Source: Echinococcus granulosus (taxonomy: Eukaryota > Platyhelminthes > Cestoda > Cyclophyllidea > Taeniidae). Taken from it: a stretch of 64,000 bases of DNA. The stretch covers positions 224,690 to 288,689 of the forward strand of contig NW_020170406.1 of the NCBI RefSeq assembly GCF_000524195.1, read 5' to 3'. The translations under genes were made by a program, and so were the position numbers. The notes under the pieces were generated by a model. It did no database searches and was not told the origin of the DNA. It was given only the letters and a program-made list of their open reading frames with translations. This document shows positions 24,606-37,100 of the stretch, piece by piece. The stretch's first letter is position 1. The number at the start of each line of letters is the position of its first letter.

Positions 24606-25177
24606 GGTAATCAACGTAAGCCGCGCACCGACACATCGGTGATTTCTAGTAGTTCAGGCAGCATTCGATATAAATGGCCACATCGGCGTAGGCGCACGAA
24701 GGTCCAAAAGAGTGCGGAAGTAGAATCCGTGCCAGCAGCAGCAGCAGCAATATCGGAAGTCGGCTCGGACACGGCGTCGGTCGTGTTATACCCGGGTTTG
24801 CTGCGAGTGCCTGCGGACGATTCCTGTGTTGTCTGCGCCAATGACGTGGATAGCCTCTACGCGCTGCAAAAGTGCGGCCACCGGGCCTGCCTCGATTGCT
24901 GGCGCGCCTTCGTGGCCTCCCAAGTATCCTCCTTTGCCATGGCCCATATTACCTGCATAGCCTGTAACTGTCGGCTGTCAAGAGCTCTCACTCTTCAGCT
25001 CCTCAGACCTCCTCATCAGTCTCACTCCGAAACCTCATTTACTCAGAACGCCTATGTCGCCTTTTCGGCCGGGCAGCAGGCATCTGCGGCAAAGTTGTAC
25101 CAGCGATATGAAGACTTTCTTCTTCATCAATACCTCATACACGATAAAAGGACGCGTTGGTGTCCCCGTGGTTGTGG
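24606..25177 (+). CDS. RBR ligase exon with RING1 and IBR start
   Basis: The frame is open from 24606, after a TAA, and ends at donor GTGAGC (25178) in phase 2. The first in-frame ATG lies inside RING1, so the translation start must come from an upstream exon. A pyrimidine-rich tract before AG at 24605-24606 is a possible acceptor. The exon ends in RTRWCPRGC, the first two IBR cysteines. Confidence 0.75.
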
Positions 25178-28100
25178 GTGAGCTTCATGAATTTACCCCA
25201 TATGTGCGTGGGCGGCTTCGAAGCACGTGACTGACTTATCATGCACACATACGAGGTTCGGTTTGCAATCTTCATGTATCATCTGAACTTTGTTAGGCTG
25301 CTCGATCTCCCCTACCCCGATGTATTGATACGCCGTCATGAGGTAAATGTGCGCTGAGGCCATGCACATTGTCACATTGAATGTCCTTCAAGGTTACGCG
25401 AACTCTGCTTCAGCTGAAATCCTCACCGCTTGTTTTAGCTTTTAGTCCTAATTAAATGGGGATCTTTAATGATTTCAATTACTTGTAAGTACTGCAATTA
25501 CTAAACATATACTTCGATCCGGCTTATTCCCGATGCGCTAGTATTTGATCGTTCACAGTCTCTTCGCTCGGTTCAGGCATCTGAGTACTTCCATAGTTTG
25601 CATGGTAATTAGTTATAGGAAAGAAAGCAAAGCACTCACAGAATTTGCGGAAATGTCATTTAAAAAGGGCGATTTCACTATTCGAGCACATCATTGTATG
25701 CATGACCAATCTTCAAGTGGTTGAGAAAAGGAGCACAATATTACTGGAGCACTTTACCAATTTAATTGGAAAGCCCATGCAATTAGTCGGACCTCCTGTT
25801 TTTTTGTCATCATATAGATTTATGATTTTTACCCCACTCCCACGAATGCTACCCTGATTGCGACATTCTTAGATAAGCTTGAAATTTACACCACAGGATT
25901 GACTGGAGCACTTACCGATTCGTTTCATTTGCGGTGCCTCGCGAGAAATTACCACATTGTTAGTATGATAGTATAGCAGAGAGGAGGTGGCAAATGAAAA
26001 ACATTTGCTGTTAGGATCTGAGAGGAATATCGGCCACAAAAACTCCGAAGGGATATGTTCCCTTTAGTGGTGTGCTGCTCAAAAATAAAAAAACATCTTA
26101 TGGACCAAGAACATCCTGCATCGTTTCATCTTCTTAAATTTGATCAATCTTAATGCCTGTACTCAGTAGATGGTGCTTTATGTTTTACAATTTTAGCCTT
26201 TCTTACTGCTGACATCGTCTTTCAAACTGTGCTTCAAATCCACTAGAGTGAGATTGATATACATAGATTCGATTACTGAATACTTTGTCAAGACAAAAGT
26301 TATTTTTAGCTATGTGAACCGCTTATTAAGGTCACATGGGTACGTGGAGTGCAATTTTTCGAAAAGAACCTTGTCGTTGTTCTCGATTCTGTTGCTGTCG
26401 ATACTTGCACTTGTTATAGCCTCAAGTTCATGAGCGCGATCTTGGGTTGTGTTGAGATCTCCGTCGGAGTAATGAAGAAAAACAAGGAAAACAAGGACCT
26501 TAGTGCCAACCACATATGTACAACCACAATACTTCACCTGCGTGTGCGTTTATTGGGTGAACTGCTGAGTTATGGACTGGTCCATTTCTGCTTATTTATG
26601 CCATCTAGATTGGGAATGGCCTTAATTATTGACCAGTCAGGATGGTCTCGGTGGGAGCGCTGTGAAATGCTCTAGAACACCAGAGAGAAGGAATACGTAG
26701 GCAAGTATAGAGCTTGAGAACAAGAACGTTATTTCTGAAACCGCAGGCATCCCAGCACTCCTCGTGGAAGTCATTAACGACCTTTCCCAAAGTTGACTTG
26801 CAATCTTTCCGTTGTTCCCCCTCACTTAGCAAACTGCCATCTTAGTGCACAAAACAAATCAACCCGAATCATTTTCTGTAGAGCAGAGTCTGTAGGTGGG
26901 AGCGCAGGTGGTACCTCCGGCTACTTTGAAAGGGCATCCACCATGACGAAGTGAGAGGCTCTGTCGATTTGGTGTCGAGGTGAAGTTGTAACCGGAACTT
27001 TTCTGGCTTAGGCCAAGGTACCGGTGGGAATTTTTGCGAGTTCTTTACTGCTTGCTGACAATGCCGATGGGCTTTAACAAAATTGGTGACATTTTTGTCC
27101 ATGTGTAGTCAATAAATAAAACTTGGCGATGGACTTCATGCGGCTGACGTCAGGATGACCAGTATAAAATTGGTGAAGAGCCCCCAGACGTAGTGACTTA
27201 GCCAAAACAATACGATCACCAAACACTTTACAGCCTTCAGCGATGCATAATAAACTATAGCAGTGGAGTAGTGATGTGAGATTATTGCTGGGTAAGAATT
27301 TCACACCACTCTGCGACTTCCCATATCTCTCATCCCGTACTTTAAGTCGGGATTCAGTTGCAGTTATTTCCTTTTCTGGAGTCACTCTACCCTACAGGAT
27401 TGATTATACAAGAATGCGCCATTACTGCGTTTGTCCATTGGTGCTAAACATTGACCGCGGCTCATTTTGTTCATTCCCGCATTATGAAATGCCAAAATGG
27501 GTATTTTCGTGCTTGTTGGAGGGGATCTGCGCATACGTGTATGCACGTATGTATGCATGGGTTACTAGGCTCAATTGCTCATTCTATTCGTTATTTTTCC
27601 TTGATTACTTCAACCCTGGGTGATGGGGAGAGGAGAAAGCACGTAGTGAAGCATTTCTCTTCTTATCCCGTTAAAGATACGCAGTGCTTGCGAGCCACAA
27701 ATTTCGAGCCTGTCCCCGAATTGAATGCAGTAACTCTGACTGCCCGAATGCGGCCTTCTGCTACAAGTGCCGAGGGCCCTGGAGCACTGATGGTTGTGAT
27801 CACATCTGTCATAAGCCAAATACTGCCGCTTCTACATCTGTTGGAGGTGGGACCGAAGGCACCAATAACCTCATCGACAACCATCGATCTCTGCTCTCAC
27901 GACTCCAACAACTGTTCCGCCTCTCTGGTGCCGTTGCAGCCCCTATGGACGCCGCAGTAGTGGTGACAGTAGCGGGTGGAGGTGCTCAACCAAAAACGGA
28001 AGCGGATACAAGTGGTGATTCCAAGGAGGGTTCAGGGAGTCAGGTTCGACGTCTCTCGGAACGGCGCTTCTCCACGCCCGCTATACCGGTCCAGGCTGCT

Positions 28101-31100
28101 GATGCTATTGGTGTGAACACCGACGATGAAGATGATAATGGGCCAGTGGATCAAGAGTAAGTATTCTATATTACCTACTTCAACGCACAAAGGTTTGAAA
28201 CGCTATTTTCGTGATCTCTGGCCACGGAAATAAGCTTTCCTGTGTTTTCTAGTGCTGGTTTAATTAAATTTTGCGCTTCAGTGTCCGCAGGTTTACTGTT
28301 TATCTTTGTGCAACCAGATTCGAATTTGAACTTTGAACAAGCTGTGCTTCTCATAATTTGAAGTCTTGGTTACCCTACGCCTCAGTAAAATGGGGTGGTC
28401 ACTTAAGATACCTGAAAAAAGAAACTTAAAGTACATTGATATGTTTACCTCTGTGCCCTACTAGTTGCAAAATTCGCCTGTTTAACTAACCATTCTGGGG
28501 GAATGATTGACCATGCCTATCATTACAAAGTTTGGATTCTCATACTAATTTATCGTATGATCGTTCTTGTTAATCGTGTGCAAATTTTTATTAAAATATT
28601 TCTTCCCAAAAGAAATTCGCAATTTCCACTCAACTAACCGATCAATCCAAGTAATTTTCCCAATAGGATATCAGATAACAACTAAACGGAAGCTTATTGT
28701 ATCAAGACAGGTCGCTTGCCGTATAAATGGTCCCTCATTAAATTTCAAAACGTCTGGATTGACTTAGCATTAAAGTGAATCTCATTAGTCGTTAAAGCGT
28801 AAGAATAGTCCACTTGGCACTTCACATTCTTGTTTAAAACACTGGTAAACACAACTTGATGCGTAAATGATTAGCTGTCAGTGATCAATCGTAGATCTTA
28901 TCATACCCCTACTTATTTTACAATTTCTTTATATTCATTTTTTCTAGAGTAGACTTGTGGAAAGTATGCGTATTTAGCATTGAAATCAGCCAATCAGAGC
29001 CGTCATACTATTTGATGTGACGAACTGGGGAAGTGAGTGTAATTGAGAGGTAGAGAATTCACAATGTGAAAGAAGGCAGGAATTTTAAAGTGATTTTTCT
29101 ACACAAACACATACACACACTCCCGCAAGCATAGAACACGCTGTAAGCTAAGGCAAGCTAAATATGGCAAGAACGCCAATTTAGTTAAAAAGCCTTTTTC
29201 TGGATGATGCTGATGATGTTGTGTGGCAGTGTGTTTGATTTTCATCCATAACCATGTCCCATTGTGTGCTTTAGCGTGTGTTCACGCACACCCACGCACA
29301 AACTGACTTTTTTTTACAATAAACATCCAAAATAAACTTCCGGCTCTGGGCTGTGTCATAAACAGACACACTTGACCAGTTCCTACCTCCGTGAGAGCCA
29401 TGCTCGAGCGAGTGGTTTCGCCTTGGACTTATGAAAAAACAAGATCTACAGTGCCCAAAAACATTTTAGAGCCCAATAGTTTGGAAGTAGTTTTATTATA
29501 CATGCTGGGAAGGTACAGAAGACAGGTAGGAGGCTGAACAGACTGCAGTGAAACGAGGGATTAATTCGCGTTATGGATGAAACCTATACCATTATTTCAT
29601 CAAATATGACATGCTTGACAGTGGATTCGACAAGAAAGTCTAGTACTGTTGTTCAGGTGGTTGGTACATCAAAATTGATATTATTTTAAATTTATAAGAA
29701 TCACTTTTAGCTGCACATAAAAATAAGCTGTTTTTTGTGCCGACTCTTCTAATCCATCTAGAACTGCGGATAATTTTTGATGGATCAATGTTGCTGAAGT
29801 AGGAACGTCAAATCTTGATGTTTCCTTTCTATTGCTGCTGTTTTTGGCTCTAGAGTACTTTTTCTCACACGGTTGACATATTTTTAAGAACAGGACTTCT
29901 TACTTAATCTGTTAGTTATGCCTGTCATCAAGCAATATCCCTTTAAGGTTTCCATCTACTTACATTGCGGCATTGTGACTCCATGATGAAACTCAGGTCC
30001 GAACACATCGAAAAAGGGAAAGTCTGTTATCGTAAACTGAAGCGCATATTTTTTTGGATGAATACCTGATGTAGTTAAAGTATTTGCATCTCACCAAAAT
30101 CCCTCTTTTTTCTCTCGATCATTCATTGGTGAAGCACCCTTTTCCTTCTCTCCAGGTACAGTTCATTAGTTGTTGTTATTAACACAATAAATCTGTTTTT
30201 AACCGATCACATATGGGCTTTTCAGGATATTTTCTTCCAGATTACAATGCGAATTATGAAGCTCATTGCCTTAAGCTTTATGCAGATGTCTCATACTTTG
30301 TCTCTCAGCATTAGGCAGGGATGAAAGTTCAGGGACGTCTGTCCCTGTACCTCTGAACGCCTTTAGGTCAATAACTGACAACTGACGGTGTGTTTGAATT
30401 GTTGTGTACCCTTGATCTTTGGAATATCCAACCATATTTACGTCTCCCACTGACCAGCGTCTGTTCTTTTACATTCTTACTATACCACCCGGAGAATTGC
30501 TTTTTGTTACAACAAAATGGCAGCACGTGGGAGTATTGAGAAAGCTGAGCCTGAATTGTCCTTACCTTACCTTACCTATAGCATTCTCGAGGCAGAGGAG
30601 AAAACAAACCCCTACTTAAAGTACTACCGGTAGGTCAAGTGGTGAAAGACAAAGGCGCGGGGCGTGCGGTTGAGTTGCGCGTCGCCAGATGATTTGATAT
30701 TATTTTAGCCGACAATCCCCATACCTGTCATTAGTGCCACTATAAGAATGCCTTTTTTGTCATTGAATGCCAAATATTAACTATTTCCCCATGTATTCAT
30801 ATGATTTTGGTTAGTCTTGGCTTCGTGTAGGTGCTTTACCACATGATGCCCACGTTCCCATTGTAATTGCTATGCTGATATATTCATTTATCCCGTTAAG
30901 TATAGTTGATTCATTGGTTAATCTATAGTGTTTAAAATTACCAACCATTATGCACACGCACGAAAAGTAATGGTTTAAAAAGCGGTAGGTTTCAAGTGTA
31001 AAGCTGCGTGTTGCTAGTTGACTGAAAACGTGATGGAAAAGTGAAGGCTTGCCAAATCACTTTTCACAAGCATGTCTGTTTGTGAAGATATGTGTGTGCG

Positions 31101-34100
31101 TCACCAAAACACCGAACCGCGAATGAAGTAGGGAAAGGAGTTGATAATGCACATTGTTGGTAAGTAATGCAATCAACTCGAGACCGATACTGTAGCCCAA
31201 ATGCTTTAGTGATTCGTTCGTCAAACGGTAGATCTTAGTCTTCTTCAAGGCTTATGGCGATGTTTCTTCTGTAACGCTGTGAGTAGGGATGGATTGTCAT
31301 ATCACAGCTATACTTGTTGGCAATCCTCTTAACGAAACTCCATACACATTGGTCTAAGTGGTCCAAATAAGACCTAGAGGAGTTAACATAAAATAATTAT
31401 CATTTCTGCGTCTTGCAAAGTAGCCAAGTCCAACGGAAACACTTGAGGTCCACCATGGGTGACCTTTAGCATCTGAATGATCTTACGACCTTGTGGGAAA
31501 AAACTACGGAACACGATACGGTTCTTGTTTATTTGTTCCGAATTTTTTTGACGATATCTTGTCCTCATTGCATAAATGCCATATTTTTAGTAACATGTAA
31601 ATGTCGGTAAGGAGAAATTCCCTATCATAAAAAGTTGCCATCTGGTGACATTTCAGAAAACTGGAATTCACACAAACACCTTGATTTGTAGTAGCAACGG
31701 CAAATCGTTTCATCGACTGCATTTGCTTAGAAACCGTAATAAGGAGGCAAAGCCCCGTCAGGACCTGAAGCCATTGTATCACGTCTCGTAGGCGAAAACG
31801 CCTAATTCACCAAGTACCAACGAATCGCAGGGATGTTGTGTTACTGATTGTGCTACAAACACTCGTGGAAGGTGATTTTGTGCGCAAACTAGGGGCATCA
31901 TTCAAAAGGGTAATTTGTTATGGCTCTGCAGTAGCACAGTGTCCGCTCCTTATCAGTTTACGACTTGTCAAAAGGCACAAAAGATGTTATTCTTATAACT
32001 TAGGCTTGTTTTTAGCTCTGAAATAAACAGACAAGTGTATGTGTGTTAATGTTGCGCGCTTGAACCGCCAAACCTTACGAGAGTCACCTCATCTACAAGT
32101 ACCCCGAGGTGTTGAAATCGCCTCTCCAACTATTTCGTAGATAAAAGCAATGTGACACTAAGTGTGCTTATGCACTTGTTACACAACTATTAAACTATTG
32201 GTTTACAGTCATACTTACCCCCAAGGGATGGTTTTTTTTTATTTTTTAAGGTCAAGAGAAAGTGTCTTTCTGCATACTTACATTTCTTTTTTATGGCTCC
32301 ATTCCATTCCAGATCTGACGTAGATATATCGAAGGTCGAACTGGAACTCCCCGATAATTTAAACGGTGAGTGGCGAATTGCTTTATCATACGTGTTTCAG
32401 GTAAGAAAATAATTAACATTTTCAAAAATTGTTTGTTGAAATCCTATGATACCCTTCAAAGGTGTAGCAACTAATTTCATTTGACTTTTGTTAAGTATTT
32501 GGCATGTCATCTGCCACTGTTATTTCCACCTATACTCGAGTGCCTCGCAAGGGTCCGCTTGCTTAATCCGTGTGGGGAGAACCCATCCCTGATTTGTTTC
32601 AGTTACTTTAGCATTGCTGGAGTAGTTGACTCTGTCAAACTGTGCGGTTCCGGTCTAACGTTATCCATTTTAACCTTTGTGAAGGTTTAAAATCGACAAC
32701 TAAGTTGGAACTTTATCACTCAAACAATGAGTCAGCGTGTTGACGTTTGGGTTAATTAGTAGCTCTCTTCAACGGACAACTATACCATTCGTGATAGTTC
32801 GATTAGTCTGCATATTTTTCAATGAAAATTCACCAATCACAACTCAGGATTGTGCAATCCGGATCATAAAACTTGACAACAGTCAACGCTCAAATCGAGT
32901 TGTCATAAAGGGGATCGAACGTTTCGCTACTTAGTTTCTATCGTTTGCGCGTCAGCAACAGTTGAGGTTAGAATGGCGTACTTTCACTGAAGTGGAGCCT
33001 CACTTGTCATGTGATTGTATCCACGCACCACCAACTTATTCATTCCTGTGCAAAGGGAAGCTATACAAACGTCCCTGTGTGATGAGTGAATTTGTTACAG
33101 TCACAGATGGCAGATTTAAATGGCTTTTCATCTCATTTTAATTCTTATAGGATAAATGGTGAGCTGACTTTTAAGTCATTGGGCAACATTTGCATGGAAA
33201 AAAGGGACAGGCAAACAAATTCGACTCAGTTCACACCTCCTGCGCCTCCTTTATTCGTTTGTGGCGAAAAACAGCTCGTGAATAAGCCAGTAACAAGGCT
33301 TGAAAAGTAGTCGTCGGTTGGATTTTACCTCCATTGAGGAGAAAAAGAAGTCTTTTTTCGACTTTTTATCGTCTCCATTTAAAGCCCTCGTTTTCATGCG
33401 TTTGCAATCGCGTTAGTGTCATCGACAATCCCAGTTACTCTCCCATGCGTCGACTATTCTTTCTGGGTGAATATAAATAGCTTTGCGCTGCGCCTTGTCT
33501 CTTGGGTAGTTGGATAAGGGAGGGGCGGAGATAGCCGTTGTTCCTTTCCCTTTTTAATAATTGCGCATTGAATTTATATTGGCCCAAAAGTACACCCTAC
33601 CAGACCTATTTTCTTCAGATGCAAACTGGAAACCTCTGACCAGTGAAACTGTTCATTTGAAATTCACCGATTTAATGGGTCCGATTGGGCATTGCTTCTT
33701 CCGTGTTGCGCACCATTGGGCGTTGCTATACCGATCCCTTCCACCTTTGAATGAATGCGTAATGCTGCTTCCTTGTGTTTGCAGGTCAAGTAAAAGCGTG
33801 TCCTCGGTGTAAAACCTTGCTGCTGAAACTCGATGATGGATCGTGCAATCACATGAGCTGTTTCATCTGCGGTTGTGAATTCTGTTGGCTTTGTCTTCGT
33901 GAGGTTCGAGACACCCACTTTCTTAGGTAAACAGTTCCCACTCCAAATGTGCCTACATTTTACCCTGAATTGTTATTAAATCAATCTCATGTGATCTTGA
34001 AGTGATGTCTTAAAATAAATACGATCTTTTTAGGGGTTATTTTGTTGCAAGAAACAACTAATTATTTAGAACAAATAAAAACAGGACCAAAACTCGAGAC

Positions 34101-37100
34101 CAGCTGTTCTAGAATGAGTTTATTTTGAATGAGATAAATGACCTCTTTGGTATTGTTAAAGCAGGACTGCCTTTTTAATCAACCCTTCCTCTCAATGCTC
34201 TCATGGCCTTCTCGTGGTAACGAATTGAAGTGTGCATGCCCCACGCATGAAGGAGGTTTCACGATACTCATTTTACCAAGTCGTGGGTTTTTTTTGCTGT
34301 GAATCAACTTTCCAAGAGCCAAGAACGGTGGATTTATAGTTTGAGCTTAGCAAAAGGGCACATAGGACGATCTTTTGTTTCGATAAAACCGATTCATGAT
34401 GAATCTATCCCACCTACTTTCGACTAGGTGTTGTTGCCATTTCAGGCTAGTGATTTTTGAATGATTCGGCTTGATGTTCTACCAGGCTTTTATTCTAACT
34501 CATTCCGTGGAAGAGGCATGTGTTAGTGGCCTATTTTGACTTACTTTGTGTCACCTTAGAGGCTTATCATGAGTGGATGACGCATGAGGCATTGTATAAA
34601 ATCACGTATTTTCATACCCTTAAGTTTCTCGCCCAAAAAAAACACGTGGGGACGCATTCGGGTGTGGACTATCTTCTGGCATTTGAAATCCCAATTGGTT
34701 TTAATTAAAAGCTATTTTTAAGCTGTTTGCTGCAAATTGAAACCCGAAAATGCATAACTGCCAATTACATAGACTTCTAATCTAGAATGCTGAACTGAAT
34801 TTTTCAAGGTGAAATGTCAGTCATTACCAGCTTTGCAGAAGTGGAATCAAATGTAGAAATTTTAATCCACAAATTCACAGTCACTTTGTGCGTTATCTTC
34901 AGGCCAAACGTTCGTTGCTGTGCTCCCAAATGATGGGTTTAACATCGTCCAAGTGAATGTAATAACCAACGATCTAGATGTAGTAATGCTGCTAAATGGG
35001 CTCCCAGTAATGGTCAATTTACAGCAGTGTGAATGTATTTGCCTGCTAGAATCCACTTTCGTTGCAATGTAGCACGGGTTGCCTATCTCTGTCCCTAGTT
35101 AGATGTTACATGGACTCGTAATTTCACTGGTATTTTCTTTAAATTTTCACTTTGCCATACTTGTGGTCGAGAGGACCAAATGTTGGGATTCGTTTCAATT
35201 ACGCGGGCCAATGCATGGTCAATTTTAAAAGAGGCCACTTTTTGAGTTAGAATAAAGGCCTGGTAGAACATCAAACCGAATCATTCAAAAATCATTAGCC
35301 TGAAATGGCAACAACACCTAGTCGAAAGTAGGTGGGATAGATTCATCATGAATCGGCTTTCTTTTCCCTTAAAGTCCCACAGGCTGCACCTTTTGGGGCC
35401 GTAAGCGATGGCCTTTCCGTCGACGAATTTGCGCAATGCTGTTGGCCGCCTTCGGTACTCCCTTCATCCTCGCCATAGTAACCGCACTCGCTATGCCCGG
35501 CATAGCAATCGGCTTTCCTGCCTACCTTGTTTACAAGGTCATTTTACTCCCCATCGGTATTTAACTTTTGCTAATGTGCTCGCTGAAATAAAACAAGTAG
35601 TTGGTTTTACGCATAAATCATTGATATAAAGCTTAACCTATAGAGCGAAATGCCTTTGCATTACTGGTCGAAATACACTAGTTTTAATACTTTAAAGTGT
35701 GGCTCTTATTAAAGTCGTATCTTGAAGTTTGAACTTGTGGGCCTCTTCTTTGCTCATCATTTGGTACTATTCCAATTGGTTATCTCGTAAACATCTTCAC
35801 TACTAGCGTCACATGCGACGTATTCTTTACCACGTCATGGTAACCGGTTGCACTAGGTTGTGTATTAAGCAGATTAGTTAATTTTAAAATAATAGTGTAA
35901 AGTGTATTCTAGAGAATAGCTACGTTGTGGTCTGTGGTGGTCAATTTTCCCCAGAAACCCTAGTAGTCAGTTTTATAATGGTTACTTAAATTTTCAGTAT
36001 TTTTCCTGACTTTTTAGGTGGGTCAAAATGTAAAGGGTAGAAAATGGAAACGTCTTCTTCTCAAAACTTTGTCTTTCTTCGGAGGTCTCTTGGTTTCCCC
36101 AATAATTGCAGGTAAGCCCCCTCACGGTGTTATTGTCATTAATGTTTTCCCTTTCCTTCACGGAGGACTCAAAGTTCATTACATGCTGCGAAAACATCCG
36201 CGTAAAATTGCAATCAGATAATCTCTGAATGAAATGTACCAAACGCAGAATTTGAATTGTGGGGTCCGATGCAAAAGCAAACTGCTGCCATCAGTCATCA
36301 TTCTTTATTTTAACTTGACATTAAATGATTTATGCGTGAGCGCAGACATTATCAAGCTGTGAGAGTAATCGGGAGACAACGGCTACAGGAAAGGAGATCC
36401 TTAATGCCAACTTACAACCAGAACTCCGCATCAGCATTCCCCCCCTCAGGACTGGACACTGAGACATGAGCCGGTGGCCTGTGATCTCATTGTGGATATT
36501 AGCCTACTTAGGGTGTCCCCATATCGATATTGACCAATCGAGGAGGACTCAGCCAGAGCGCTCGAGAAAAGAAAATTTGCGGAAAATTCTAAAACTTCGG
36601 GACGGAAGCGTCACTTCTGGGGATTGCAGCCACCCCCAGAACAATCGGACATTCGCGTTCATTCACCATTTCGGCCTTTTTTGAAGGATGAGTAAGTAAG
36701 TAGCCAAGCTATTTTCAAGTACAAATTTTGCCGTCAAGCCAGAGGATGTTGCTCCGCGCACAGTTTGAAAATTTGGTTCATGTTTTGAGTTAGAATTTTC
36801 AAAATGGTAGCCCTGCAGGAACTCCCAGCTAACAACTCCATCAAGCCCTGACAGCTGTTCCTGCCTTCAACTTGGACTGTTTCGACTCGCTATTGATTCG
36901 AGAAGTTCGGACTATTTTCGAATTGGAGTTTCGTCGTGACACTGGGACACGAGTAAAGAGTTCGATCGTTTGTTTGTGTGAGTAGCTTCAAGCTGACAAG
37001 TCACTTCGTTGCTAGAACTGGGTTGCGTGGGAAACCAATGCAGACAATGATCAAACACACAATCTAACCGACACGTAGGTGCCATTTGAACCCACAAAAA

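Noticed and set aside
30560..30580. TTACC repeats (TTACCTTACCTTACC) as an interstitial telomere
   Set aside because: Three imperfect pentamer units only, not the TTAGGG/CCCTAA telomere repeat of flatworms.
35538..35558. Alternative donor GTATTT at 35556 for the RBR membrane exon
   Set aside because: It would leave phase 1 and break the reading frame of the next exon, whereas GTCATT at 35538 keeps both frame and family alignment.
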